Below, piece by piece: positions 1 through 10,100 of a stretch of DNA of 64,000 bases. Position numbers and translations under genes: made by a program. The DNA lies in NCBI RefSeq assembly GCF_001904725.1, contig NZ_MRCE01000004.1, positions 118,406 through 182,405 of the forward strand. Direction: 5' to 3'. Position 1 is the first letter of the stretch. Every line of letters starts with the position of its first letter. Source of the stretch: Phormidium ambiguum IAM M-71. GTDB taxonomy: Bacteria > Cyanobacteriota > Cyanobacteriia > Cyanobacteriales > Aerosakkonemataceae. The notes below the pieces were generated by a model, which saw only the letters and a program-made list of their open reading frames with translations, ran no database searches and was not told the origin of the DNA.

Positions 1-136
1 ACAGATCGAGCGATGTCAAAGAATGCAGTTGTCCGATCTCGGCTGGCAGATTTGTCAGGTGGTTGTCGTTCAGATCAAGTTCTGTTGCATCTAGGGAATT
101 AAGAATTTGCTGTCGCACTTTTTCAATGTCTGACAT
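1..136 (-). CDS. Leucine-rich repeat protein, N-terminal part (cut by window edge)
   Basis: The minus strand reads from an ATG at 136 to the window edge: MSDIEKVRQQ, then two leucine-rich repeats with the LPAEIGQLHSL pattern. The 3' part lies outside the window. It is a paralogue of the complete LRR protein ending at 1090: both share the start MSD/MSE, the same repeat consensus and a nearly identical leader (AAAGGAAGAAACG just before the ATG, holding the ribosome binding site). LRR proteins of this type usually mediate protein contacts; no specific partner can be named. Confidence 0.8.
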   Translation of the reverse strand, partial: MSDIEKVRQQILNSLDATELDLNDNHLTNLPAEIGQLHSLTSLDL

Positions 137-348
137 CGTTTCTTCCTTTGCCTCTTGCAGATTGGGTAAGTTTTTGATATTGGCGATCGCATTCTCGATT
201 CAAATTAGTTTGGGAGAAATGCGGGTTGTCCATCAAGCGATCGCATAATTTCCGAATTCGATCGTGTTTATCGGTAAGGCGATCGGCTCCCTCCACTATC
301 AAAAAATTGATATACAATCGGAAAATTGAGCAAATATGTATACACTCT

Positions 349-579
349 ATGACTTCTCGATCTTCATATTCAACCAGAAACTTTCTCATCAAACTACAAA
401 CCCTGCCACCAGAGCAACAACAGCAAGTAGCTGATTTTGTGGAATTTCTCGCTCAAAAGTATAGCCATACTCCTCAACAAAAATCAGGTCGCGTGCTAGG
501 CTTACACAAGGATATGGGTTGGATGAGCGAGGACTTTAATGCTCCCTTAGCAGACGAATTTTGGCTTGGGGAACTATGA
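349..579 (+). CDS. Antitoxin of a VapBC-like pair (DUF2281-type)
   Basis: This 76-residue protein is probably the antitoxin for the PIN toxin that follows. It has a short helical part (LPPEQQQQVADFVEFLAQKY) typical of DUF2281-like antitoxins and a C-terminal tail WMSEDFNAPLADEFWLGEL, the acidic segment found in these antitoxins and likely to bind the toxin. The frame is open back to 226, but the ATG at 349 gives the usual family length. Its stop overlaps the toxin start (ATGA at 576-579), so the two are translationally coupled. The toxin-antitoxin assignment rests on family resemblance plus this arrangement. Confidence 0.8.
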   Translation: MTSRSSYSTRNFLIKLQTLPPEQQQQVADFVEFLAQKYSHTPQQKSGRVLGLHKDMGWMSEDFNAPLADEFWLGEL

Positions 580-962
580 ATCTGCTATTAGACACGCACG
601 TTTTTATCTGGCTGTCGCTCACTCCAGAGCGGCTTTCAGAACGAGTTACGGATTTGTTGATGGATGAAACGAACCTCTGGTTTTTGAGTCTTGTCAGTAT
701 CTGGGAAATGCAAATCAAACGACAACTGGGTAAGTTATCGCTCAATCTTCCACTTCCAGAACTGATTGCAAGTCAACAACAAACAAATGGTTTGCAGCTT
801 CTTCCAATCGAGTTAAATCACATCTTTACCTTAGAAAATCTACCTCAATTTCATCGAGACCCTTTCGATCGATTGCTCATTGCTCAAGCAATCACTGAAC
901 AGATACCGCTCTTGAGCATTGATACAGTCTTTGACCATTACCCCGTCCAGCGACTTTGGTAA
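576..962 (+). CDS. PIN-domain ribonuclease toxin (VapC-like)
   Basis: This 128-residue protein is a PIN-domain endoribonuclease, the toxin half of the pair. The acidic metal-binding residues sit at the expected places: LLDTHVFIWL near the start, SIWEMQIK in the middle, RDPFDRLLIAQA and LLSID towards the end. The start ATG at 576 overlaps the antitoxin stop. Members of this subfamily (type II toxin-antitoxin, VapC) cut RNA when the antitoxin is lost; the RNA target is not visible here. The frame is intact and normal in length, so the toxin is probably functional. Confidence 0.88.
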   Translation: MNLLLDTHVFIWLSLTPERLSERVTDLLMDETNLWFLSLVSIWEMQIKRQLGKLSLNLPLPELIASQQQTNGLQLLPIELNHIFTLENLPQFHRDPFDRLLIAQAITEQIPLLSIDTVFDHYPVQRLW

Positions 963-1089
963 GCAATACAAGCGATCGCCTCTTTAATCTTTCTGCTTTT
1001 AGCCCGCTGCACAGTCGCTCATTTCCCGCAAAAAAATCAAATGGAGGTGCGATCGATCGCCCCCAACAAAACCACAACCTAACAACCTT

Positions 1090-1971
1090 TCAAGTCTCCA
1101 CCGCAAAGGCTTCCGGGTCAATATCCCAGTTTACCCAGCGAATCGCATCTCTGGCAGAAGTAAGATTAGGTGGTACGCGCAAAACGTGAATATGTGCAGT
1201 ACTCGGACAAGTCATTTTTACCAAATGAATTGGTTCGACATCAATTTCTGCATCTATCTTAAGTAGGGTGTATTCGCGGTAACGATCGATCGCACTCGCC
1301 CCCAACTCCTGGATAATGCGATAACACCCAATCTGTTGAATCAAAACTCGCCGAATTTCCGCATTTTCTTCTGTAAGTAACCACTCGGCTTTCCACTGAT
1401 TCAAATGTGTCCAATAGCGGCGCGGAAGTTCAATTCCAAAACAGTAAACACTTAAATTTTCACTGGGATGATTGGCTAAAGCAGATAAATCTTGAATGGG
1501 ATTGTCGTCCAGATTGAGTTCTGTCAAAGAATGCAGTTTTTGAATCTCTACTGGCAAGCTTGTCAATCTGTTGTTGAACAGATAGAATTCTTTTAAAGAA
1601 TGCAATTGTCCAATTTCTCCTGGCAAACTTGTTAGTTGATTGTAACTTAGATTGATTTCTGCCAAAGAATACAGTTGTCCAATTTCTCCTGGTAAACTTG
1701 TCAATTCATTGGAACACAGATTGAGTACCATCAAAGAATTGAGTTGTCCAATTTCTGCTGGCAAACTTGTCAATTGGTTGTAACTCAGATTGAGTATTAC
1801 CAAAGAATGAAGTTGTCCAATTTCTGCTGGCAACTTTGTCAGTTTGTTTTGACTCAGATCGATCCATATCAAAGAATGAAGTTGTCCAATTTCTGCTGGT
1901 AAACTTGTCAGTTGCTTGAAACTCAGATGGAGTTCTGTTGCTTTCTGTCGGACTTCTTCAAACTCTGACAT
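1090..1971 (-). CDS. Leucine-rich repeat protein with C-terminal DUF6745-like region
   Basis: A protein of 293 residues, starting at the ATG at 1971 (MSEFEEVRQ), which has GGAAG six bases upstream and matches the paralogue at 136; the frame is open to 2010. Residues about 12-170 hold seven 23-residue repeats of the form LPAEIGQLHSL-x-x-L-x-L-x-x-N-x-L-T-x, an uninterrupted solenoid. The C-terminal 120 residues are not LRR: LRVPPNLTSARDAIRW and WDIDPEAFAVET resemble the tail called DUF6745 in many LRR proteins, recalled from memory and not searched. It is probably a cytoplasmic protein-interaction module. Confidence 0.85.
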   Translation of the reverse strand: MSEFEEVRQKATELHLSFKQLTSLPAEIGQLHSLIWIDLSQNKLTKLPAEIGQLHSLVILNLSYNQLTSLPAEIGQLNSLMVLNLCSNELTSLPGEIGQLYSLAEINLSYNQLTSLPGEIGQLHSLKEFYLFNNRLTSLPVEIQKLHSLTELNLDDNPIQDLSALANHPSENLSVYCFGIELPRRYWTHLNQWKAEWLLTEENAEIRRVLIQQIGCYRIIQELGASAIDRYREYTLLKIDAEIDVEPIHLVKMTCPSTAHIHVLRVPPNLTSARDAIRWVNWDIDPEAFAVET

Positions 1972-2121
1972 CGTTTCTTCCTTTGTTTGAGCAGATTGGG
2001 AAGGAGACAAAGAGACAAGGGGATAGGATTGGGATTTATTGATTTACATTATGCTCAGGATTAATCAAGAAATCCAGTAAATCTGTAAATCCTGGTTAAA
2101 ATTCCCCTCCTCCCCAGTCCC

Positions 2122-3597
2122 CTACTTATGCCGAATATGATCGTAAATCCCTACATATTGTGCGCCGGGATGATTCCATGAGTAGTCACATTCCATACCC
2201 TGAATCATCAATTGGCGGAAGAATTTAGGAGATTTATACCATAAGTCAATAGCGCGATCGATCGCAGATTCGATCGCACTATTGTCTGTTTGATAAAACA
2301 CAAAACCGTTGCGTTCTTCTTGGGGTTTATTTTCGTCATAATCCCAATCAAAAACTGTGTTTACCAATCCCCCGACTCCCCGCACGATCGGCACAGTGCC
2401 ATATTTTAAACCAATCATTTGCGTCAATCCGCAGGGTTCGTAATTGCTAGGCACGACAATCATATCCGCACCTGCATAAATCAAATGGGATAATTCCTCA
2501 TTAAAACCTAGTTCAATGTGACAATCGGGATTACTATTGAGGTGATTTTTTTCGTGAGAAAACCAAGAGTTAATTCCCGGTTCGGTAGCTGCTCCCAATA
2601 ACACGAATTGTGCCTTTTTATGTAAGGCATAATAAATCGCATGATGGACTAAATGAACGCCTTTTTGATCGTCCAATCTGCCGATGTAGCAAATAATTGG
2701 TTTGTCACTATGATTAAGCCAAAGTCGTTCCCGAAGTGCTTTTTTATTCAGGGCTTTGCTTTTCAAATCATCGCTGCTGTAATGGTAGGGAATGTAGCGA
2801 TCGACCACTGGATTCCACACCTCATAATCAATCCCATTGAGCACCCCACCAAACTTATGTTGATGAACGTGCAAAATATTACCTAAACCGCAACCAACCT
2901 CAGTAAAACGAGCTTCCCAAGCATGGTGCGGCGAAACTGTATTTACAAAATTCGAGTAAACAATTCCACCTTTCATAAAGTTGATTGCTGTTGGATGCGT
3001 ATCATCCATTAAGCGATCGAGACTAAAATAATAAGGCTCATTATTTAATCCGGTTGCCCAAAGAACATTAGCACCTGCTACGCCTTGATGTTTAAAATTG
3101 TGAATTGTGTAGGATACCCGTTGATTTTCCAAGCCATGATATTTGTAAATTTCAAATAACATGACTGGAACTAAACCAGTTTGCCAATCATGGCAATGAA
3201 TCACATCAGGACGCTTATTAGTTACGAGGAGAAACTCTAAAGCAGCTTTACTGAAAAAGGCAAAGCGCAAATGATCGTCTAAACAACCGTAATAGCAACC
3301 CCGGTTAAAGAAATTATCGTCAGAGAGGGGTTCGATAAAGAAGCATAACCGCCCATGTACCCAACCACAATCGACATTGCAGCGAATTGCGCCATCAAAC
3401 CAAGGCACCATTAGATCGCGGTAGGCTTCATGGAGTCCCCAAATATGGTCATACCGCATACAATCGTACTTCGGCAGAATAATTTCTACCCCATGCCCCC
3501 GAATCTCTAGCTCTCTACTGAGCCCGTAAACTACATCGCCTAAGCCCCCTGCTTTAATTACAGGAGCGCATTCAGAGGCAATTTGTACAATGTACAT
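2122..3597 (-). CDS. glgA: Glycogen synthase, GlgA2 type (GT5)
   Basis: ADP-glucose:alpha-glucan glucosyltransferase of glycogen synthesis, 491 residues, normal length. The ADP-glucose-binding motif K-A-G-G-L-G-D-V lies at residues 15-22, and the C-terminal GT-B lobe carries the donor-site segment EPCGLTQMIGLKYG-x-x-P. Cyanobacteria usually encode two GlgA proteins. The start MYIVQIASECAPVIKAGGLG and the segment FNRGCYYGC match the second, GlgA2-type, form as I remember it from Synechocystis. It is not in an operon with other glycogen genes; a broken GH13 enzyme lies about 26 kb away. Confidence 0.95.
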   Translation of the reverse strand: MYIVQIASECAPVIKAGGLGDVVYGLSRELEIRGHGVEIILPKYDCMRYDHIWGLHEAYRDLMVPWFDGAIRCNVDCGWVHGRLCFFIEPLSDDNFFNRGCYYGCLDDHLRFAFFSKAALEFLLVTNKRPDVIHCHDWQTGLVPVMLFEIYKYHGLENQRVSYTIHNFKHQGVAGANVLWATGLNNEPYYFSLDRLMDDTHPTAINFMKGGIVYSNFVNTVSPHHAWEARFTEVGCGLGNILHVHQHKFGGVLNGIDYEVWNPVVDRYIPYHYSSDDLKSKALNKKALRERLWLNHSDKPIICYIGRLDDQKGVHLVHHAIYYALHKKAQFVLLGAATEPGINSWFSHEKNHLNSNPDCHIELGFNEELSHLIYAGADMIVVPSNYEPCGLTQMIGLKYGTVPIVRGVGGLVNTVFDWDYDENKPQEERNGFVFYQTDNSAIESAIDRAIDLWYKSPKFFRQLMIQGMECDYSWNHPGAQYVGIYDHIRHK

Positions 3598-3899
3598 CGT
3601 TAATCCTCATAGACTATAATCCCCTTCCTTAGAAAAGAATAATATTATTTTGTTCTTCTTGTACTAGAGCCGGAAGATAGAAGAAGTGGTTGCACATCCA
3701 AATTATTTATTGAGTCCGCAGCAGTGCTTTCGGTGCAGGGAAGAGGGATAGAAACTGCTACGCATTTAAATTTAATATGGAAGCTGATGGGGAGATGGGG
3801 GGATGGGGAGATGAATTGACAATTTTTGCTTAACATCAAAAATATATAATTTAGATGCGCTTTAGGTTAACAATTTTTTGACGGTTCTAAATATGATTT
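3598..3899. other. Intergenic region upstream of glgA
   Basis: About 300 bp between the sensor operon end and the glgA start. It should hold the glgA promoter near 3600-3700. Around 3789-3812 there is a G-rich direct repeat built on GGGGAGATGGGGGGATGGGG, a type of low-complexity repeat seen elsewhere in the window. A 64-codon minus-strand frame here has no recognisable product or good ribosome binding site, and I do not call it a gene. Confidence 0.5.
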
Positions 3900-5597
3900 T
3901 CAATTAATAAATTTTGAATGCGATCGCGCATTAGCCGAGCATTGACATTTTTCGTTTTCATAATCATTACTAGGAAATTTTAGTACTTTTTTTTGATCTA
4001 AAATGGCTTCAGGTGTGTGGCTATTCAAAGGTAAATCAATAGTAAAAGTTGCGCCCTTGCCTTCGCCTTCGCTTTCTGCTTGAATCTTTCCGCCATGTAA
4101 TTCTACCAAGTGACGTGCGATCGCTAATCCTAAACCTAATCCCCCATAAGGTCTACTAATCGTACTATTACCTTGCCGAAAACTATCAAAAACATGAGGT
4201 AAAAATTCTGGACTAATGCCAATACCTCTGTCAATTACTTGTAACTGAGCGTACTGATTACTTTCTGCTGTTTCTGTCGTTTCAATTAATTTCAACTTAA
4301 TTTCTACTTCTCCAGATTCAGGAGTAAACTTAATTGCATTAGAAAGTAAATTTGACAACACTTGTTTTAAGCGTTCGGGATCTCCTGAAACTCTGAGTGC
4401 ATTTGGGTGTAAATCAGTTGTAATTTCCAGCGATTTTTCCTGAGCTTGAGGACGGATAGCTTCTACCGTTACGTCAATGAGATTTTGTAAATTAACTGGT
4501 TGAATAGTTAGCCGTAAATTACCTTGAATAATTTGGGAAACATCAAGAATATCGTTAACTAATCGTGCTTGCGACCTAGCATTACGTTCAATAGTTTCTA
4601 ATGCTTTTTTCCTGGTTTGTTCGTCAAAATTTTTCGTTACTAACAACCGCGACCAACCTAAAATTGAGTTTAACGGCGTGCGGAGTTCATGAGAGAGAAT
4701 TGCTAAAAATTCATCTTTCATACGGTTAGCTTCTTCTGCTTGCTGTCTGGCAGCGTGTTCGCGGATAAATTGTTCCCTTACTGCTTCAGCTTGTTTGCGT
4801 TCTGTAATATCTTCAATTGTGCCGACATGACCTAACAAATTGCCCTCATCGGAAAGCATTGGTGCAGTGCGAATATGTATCCAACGTAAAGATCGATCGG
4901 ATTGATTTATCCGAAATTCACCAGAATAAGGTTGTCCTTGATGAATACAAGTAGGCCATTCTAATAGTAGGAGATCGCGGTCTTCTGGTAAAGCTAGTTT
5001 GGCAAATTCGGTGTGCCAACTTTCCGCCGTACTAAACCCGCAAATAGCTTGAAATATTGGGTTACTATAAGTACACTTTCCTGAAGTATCGGTGAGAAAT
5101 ATCCCCACTGGAGAACAAGCACTCAAGGAACGAAATTTTTCTTCACTTTGTTTGAGTTCGGCATTCATTGCCGCTAGTTGTGCTGCTTGATGTTGGACTT
5201 CCAGATTTTTTTTAAATAAGTCAACAAATACGGATACTTTAGAATTTAATATAACTGGATCGATCGGTTTTAATAAGTAATCTACCGCTCCTAAAGAATA
5301 ACCTTTAAACATTAAGTTATCGCTGGTACTAAAAGCAGTAAGAAAAATAATTGGTGTATTGCGCGATCTTTCTCTTTGTCGAATCAAAGTTGCTGTTTCA
5401 AAACCGTCCATTCCCGGCATTTGTACATCTAATAAGATGACGGCAAAATCTTGATTTAACAAACATCGTAACGCTTCTGCTCCTGAACCTGCTTTGACTA
5501 GATTCTGCCCAAGTCCATCTAATATTGCTTCTAAAGCAATTAGATTTTCGGAGTGATCGTCTACTAACAATACGTTTACTTTAGGTTCAGATTGCAT
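3900..5597 (-). CDS. Hybrid sensor kinase: REC-PAS-HisKA-HATPase
   Basis: A soluble 565-residue two-component protein. Residues 8-125 are a receiver domain (VLLVDDH, phospho-acceptor Asp in ILLDVQMPGMDG, conserved Lys in LLKPID). A PAS domain follows at about 150-265, then a coiled coil and HisKA with the phospho-His in [12 protein letters not shown] near residue 303, then HATPase_c with N box ([12 protein letters not shown]), DRGIGIS and GLGLGLAIARHL. No transmembrane segment, so the signal is cytoplasmic or relayed through the receiver. It is last in the kinase-CheR-CheB operon, 62 bp after cheB, and is the likely phospho-target or output kinase of that system. Confidence 0.93.
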   Translation of the reverse strand: MQSEPKVNVLLVDDHSENLIALEAILDGLGQNLVKAGSGAEALRCLLNQDFAVILLDVQMPGMDGFETATLIRQRERSRNTPIIFLTAFSTSDNLMFKGYSLGAVDYLLKPIDPVILNSKVSVFVDLFKKNLEVQHQAAQLAAMNAELKQSEEKFRSLSACSPVGIFLTDTSGKCTYSNPIFQAICGFSTAESWHTEFAKLALPEDRDLLLLEWPTCIHQGQPYSGEFRINQSDRSLRWIHIRTAPMLSDEGNLLGHVGTIEDITERKQAEAVREQFIREHAARQQAEEANRMKDEFLAILSHELRTPLNSILGWSRLLVTKNFDEQTRKKALETIERNARSQARLVNDILDVSQIIQGNLRLTIQPVNLQNLIDVTVEAIRPQAQEKSLEITTDLHPNALRVSGDPERLKQVLSNLLSNAIKFTPESGEVEIKLKLIETTETAESNQYAQLQVIDRGIGISPEFLPHVFDSFRQGNSTISRPYGGLGLGLAIARHLVELHGGKIQAESEGEGKGATFTIDLPLNSHTPEAILDQKKVLKFPSNDYENEKCQCSANARSHSKFIN

Positions 5598-5659
5598 ATA
5601 CTTATTTCAACTGGGTACAGACCGGACACATTGGAGTTAGACAGTTATTAGTTTGAGGT

Positions 5660-6235
5660 TCAACTTAAAACTTGAATTTTGATCTGAGAAGTTAAAAAAG
5701 AAGCGATTTCATCTAAAGGCAAAACTTGCGGTAGTTTTGCAGCTTTAATAGCTGCTTCAGGCATAATTGGGCATTCAGAAGTTTCGGGTTTTTGGACAAT
5801 TATTGTTCCTCCATAAGCTTGAATTTTTGCTAGTCCTTTTGCGCCATCATTGCTGGCTCCTGTTAAAATTATACCGATAACTTGGGGGCCATAAACATCA
5901 GCTGCTGATTCAAATAAAACATCAATTGATGGTCTGGCATAAGTGACGGGGGCATCTGTAGAAAGAGCAAAATAGCCTGGTTCTACTAATAAGTGATAAT
6001 CGGCTGGGGCTAAGAAAACTACACCGGGAATAATTGGTTGTTTGTCTTCTGCTTCTATGATTGGTAATAAACTGTTTTCTTGTAAATAAGACACTAGTTC
6101 GCCATCGGAAGATTTATGTCGATGTTGCGCGATCGCAACTGCTACGGGCAAATTTTTCGGTAATCCAGGTAAAATCACGTCTAAAGCATTTAACCCCCCC
6201 AATGATGCCCCTATCACTACTATTTTATATTCCAT
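5660..6235 (-). CDS. cheB: CheB-type protein-glutamate methylesterase, catalytic domain only
   Basis: This 191-residue protein is the methylesterase domain of CheB without the usual N-terminal receiver domain. The catalytic triad is visible: Ser in VIGASLGGL, His in AQHRHK and Asp in LTGASNDGAKGL. In chemotaxis, CheB removes methyl groups that CheR adds to receptor glutamates. Here the start codon overlaps the cheR stop by one base (TAATG at 6235), so both are made together. Lacking its own receiver, it may be controlled by the neighbouring hybrid kinases or work constitutively; that is inference. Confidence 0.92.
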   Translation of the reverse strand: MEYKIVVIGASLGGLNALDVILPGLPKNLPVAVAIAQHRHKSSDGELVSYLQENSLLPIIEAEDKQPIIPGVVFLAPADYHLLVEPGYFALSTDAPVTYARPSIDVLFESAADVYGPQVIGIILTGASNDGAKGLAKIQAYGGTIIVQKPETSECPIMPEAAIKAAKLPQVLPLDEIASFLTSQIKIQVLS

Positions 6236-7116
6236 TAAGCAATCCTCCGATATATTTTTTCTTGTCCATTTAATTCTTCATAATTACTTTCGTAAGCTGT
6301 GGTTCTCAGCGTTTCATGTTTTCCCAATGCTAAAATGCCAAACATTCGCAAGCTTTCGTATAATAGTTTATGAACTTCGTCTTGGAGCGTGCGATTAAAG
6401 TAAATTAAAACGTTACGGCAAAGAATAACATTAAATTCATTAAAAGAAGCGTCTGTGACTAAGTTATGGGGGGAAAAGACGATATTTTCTCGGAGAAAGG
6501 AACGAATAATTGCATTGTCATAAGCGGCGGTATAGTACTCAGAAAATGCTGTTTTACCACCTGCCTGAAGATAGAGTTGAGTGTATTCTTGCATTAAGTC
6601 TAGAGGAATAATTCCGGCTTTAGCTTTGCGAAGTACCATTTCATTCATATCTGTAGCGTAGATGCGACAACGGTGATATAGTCCTTCTTCAAACATTAGT
6701 ATTGCAAGCGAATAAACTTCCTCTCCTGTAGAACACCCAGCGTGCCAAATCCGAATAAAAGGATAGGTACGTAATAAAGGAATTGCCTGATTTCTAAAGG
6801 CAACATAAAAACTCGGATCGCGGAACATTGAGGTTACATTTACCGACAAACTTAACAGAAACCGTTCCATACAAGCAGGGTCGTGTAATACCTTTTCTTG
6901 TAATCCTGAGACGGTGTGGACATTTTCGGCGTGTATTATGTTCCAAATCCGACGTTTTAAGGATGCCATAGCGTAGTTACGAAAATCGAAACCATAGTAA
7001 AGATAAATGCCTTCGAGTAATAATTTAATTTCGATGTCTTCCAATTCATTTGGGTGTTTAAAGGACATAAAACCGGAGTAAAAGATAAAGTAGGAAATTT
7101 TCGATTTACATTTCAT
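6235..7116 (-). CDS. cheR: CheR-type protein-glutamate O-methyltransferase
   Basis: SAM-dependent methyltransferase of the CheR family, 293 residues. An N-terminal all-helical part (about 20-90) is followed by the SAM domain with HAGCSTGEEVYSLAIL, IYATDMNE and the NVILCRNVLIYFN motif. The first ATG at 7116 has AAGGA about seven bases upstream; a second in-frame ATG at 7068 (MSFKHPNELED) is the alternative and would give 277 residues. The gene sits 26 bp after the HAMP-array kinase and overlaps cheB, and no classical chemoreceptor is present, so the kinase's HAMP array is the most obvious candidate substrate. Confidence 0.93.
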   Translation of the reverse strand: MKCKSKISYFIFYSGFMSFKHPNELEDIEIKLLLEGIYLYYGFDFRNYAMASLKRRIWNIIHAENVHTVSGLQEKVLHDPACMERFLLSLSVNVTSMFRDPSFYVAFRNQAIPLLRTYPFIRIWHAGCSTGEEVYSLAILMFEEGLYHRCRIYATDMNEMVLRKAKAGIIPLDLMQEYTQLYLQAGGKTAFSEYYTAAYDNAIIRSFLRENIVFSPHNLVTDASFNEFNVILCRNVLIYFNRTLQDEVHKLLYESLRMFGILALGKHETLRTTAYESNYEELNGQEKIYRRIA

Positions 7117-7142
7117 ACTTTATCCTTCATTTTCCTTTGTTT

Positions 7143-10100
7143 CTATCGATACAGCCAGACCCGTAACAAAGATATTAATTGGTCGTTATCGATCGGTTTG
7201 GTAATATAATCGGAAGCACCTGCTTCGATACATTTTTCTCGATCGCCTTTCATTGCTTTGGCTGTTAAAGCAATCATTGGTAAATTTTGGAATTGTTCAA
7301 TTTGCCGAATTGTCTGCATAGTTTCATAACCATCCATTTCCGGCATCATGATATCCATCAGGATTAAGTCAATGTCTGGGTGATTTTGTAATACAGAAAC
7401 TCCATCCCTCCCGTTTTCGGCATAAAGTACTTGCATTTGATGACTTTCCAACATACTGGTGAGGGCGAAAATATTTCGCACATCATCATCAACAATTAAC
7501 ACTTTTTTCCCGGATAAAATTGGTTCATTTTGCTGTAATTGTTCCAACATTAAACGTTTAGATGCTGGTAAATTAGCTTGTACCCGATGCAGGAATAAAG
7601 CAGTTTCATCTAATAACCGTTCTGGCGATAGCACTCCTTTAACAATTATTGTGTCTGAAATGCGACGCAACTCTGTTTCTTCTTGGTGAGTCAGTTCTTT
7701 TCCGGTATAAACAATAATTGGTAAATTACCTAAATTTGGTTCTTGTTTGATTTGTTCAATTAATTCTAAACCGTTCATATCCGGTAATCCCAAATCTAGC
7801 ACCAGACAATCAAAATGCCCGGATTTAAGTGTAGCTAAAGCTTCTGCACCCGTACCAACAGCAGTACTAGCAACATCACTATTCCCGATTAGTTCGACAA
7901 TGCTTTGGCGTTGAATTTCGTCATCTTCGACAATTAGTAAATTTTTGACTGGACGTTCAACAAATGCTTTGATTTTTGATAAAGCACTACTTAATGCTTC
8001 GCTACTAATTGGTTTTTGTAAATAAGCGATCGCACCTTGTTGTAAACTCCGCTGTTTCCCTTCTTCTACCGACATTATATGAACTGGAATATGGCGCGTA
8101 TTGGGGTCGTGTTTTAAGCGATCGAGAATTGTCCAACCATCCATGATTGGCAAACGAATATCAAGGATAATCGCTGTTGGTTTGAATTCTCGCGCCATTG
8201 CCAAACCTTGATCGCCTCGCGTTGCCACTAATACTTTAAACCCTTGTTCTTTGACCATATCTTGTAAAATGCGGGCAAATTTCAGGTCATCTTCTACAAT
8301 TAGCAGAGTGCGATCGCCTGGTTGGATTTTATCTCGATCGTCCTCAATTTCTCTAAATTGAATATTCACCGTTTGAGACTGGGAACCATTGAGTTTTTCT
8401 CCATTTTCTGTGGTTCTTGAAGGTAGGGCAATCAAGTTAGTCGTTTCTTCCCTATAATTTCGATTTTCGCCATCGCGTCGATTTTTTACTCCCTCTTGAG
8501 ACACATAAGTTTGTGGTAAATAGAGAGTAAAAGTACTACCTTTACCAACCTCACTTACCAGCTTAATTTCTCCACCCAATAAGCGGGCAATTTCTCGACT
8601 TATCGACAATCCTAAACCTGTACCGCCGTACTTCCGACTCGTAGTACCGTCTGCTTGTTGAAAAGCTTCAAAAATGATTTGTTGTTTTTCGGGAGAAATA
8701 CCAATTCCTGTATCAATAACTGCAAAGGCAATTACACTATTGGCACGGTTAAGGGTTGCAACATCAGGACTCCAACCTTGATTGGCTACTTTTACATTTA
8801 AGCAAACTTGACCTTTTTCAGTAAACTTAAAGGCGTTCGCTAAGAGGTTTTTCAAGATTTGTTGAAGTCGCTTAGAATCAGTATAAATTGCTCTCGGTAA
8901 TCCCGAATCAAATTGCAAGACAAAATCTAGTTTTTTATCGTGGGCAACTTGGCGGAAATTGCGGTCTATGTAACCTTCTAAGTCAGTAAATAAAGTCTGA
9001 TTAACTTCCACTGACATCGTGCCAGATTCAATTTTAGCCAAGTCGAGAATATCGTTAATTAATCCCAACAAGTCGTTACCCGCCGAATAAATTGTTCGAG
9101 AATATTCCACTTGTTTGGCGGAAAGATTGCCTTCTGGGTTGTCGGTTAAAAGTCGGGCTAAAATCAACAAACTATTTAACGGTGTCCGTAATTCGTGGGA
9201 CATATTAGCCAAGAATTCCGACTTATAGCGAGAAGTTAAAGCTAATTGTTCTGCCTTTTCTTCTAAGGAAATTCTCGCTTGTTCGATTTCGCGGTTTTTC
9301 CGTTCTACTTCGCGTTTTTGGGCTGCGAGTAATTCGGCTTTTTCTTCTAATTCTTCATTAGTTTGTTGTAGTTGTTCTTGTTGGCGTTTGAGTAATTCTT
9401 CGGAAGCTTGGAGAGTTTTCGCTTGTTGTTCGAGACGTTGGTTTGTTTCGGTGAGTTCTTTTTGTTGACTGCGTAGTTCTTCCGCCAAAGATTGGGATTG
9501 TTTCAGCAATTCTTCAGTCCGCATACTGGCGGCGATCGTATTTAGTACGATCGCAATACTCTCAGTCAGTTGATCGAAGAAAGTCAAGTGAATTTCGCTA
9601 AAGCGACGGAAAGAAGCGAGTTCGATTACTGCCGTTACTTGTCCTTCAAATAACACTGGTAAAACTACCGCATTTAACGGCGGCAATTCACCCAAACCGG
9701 AACTTATCTTAATATAATCTCCCGGAACTTCCGTGATTAAAATTCGTTCTTTTTCCAACGCACATTGCCCAACCAAACCTTCACCTAAAGAGAAACGATT
9801 AGCTAAATGTTTGCGTTCCCGATAAGCGTAAGTGCTGAGTAATTTTAAGAAAGCTGGGTGATTTTCGCCGCTTTCCATCAGATAAAATACGCCATGTTGG
9901 GCGGAAACTAACGGCGCGAGTTCCGATAAAATTAGTTTGGAAACTGTTTCTAAATCGCGCTGACCTTGCAACATTCTGGTAAATTTGGCGAGGTTTGTTT
10001 TCAACCAATCTTGTTCGGTATTCTTTTGGGTAGTTTCGCGCAAGTTGGCGATCATTTGGTTGATATTATCTTTCAAGGCGGCGACTTCACCTTGGGCGGC

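Noticed and set aside
3645-3839. 64-codon minus-strand frame near the G-rich repeat
   Set aside because: It lies in an intergenic low-complexity region with no recognisable protein features.
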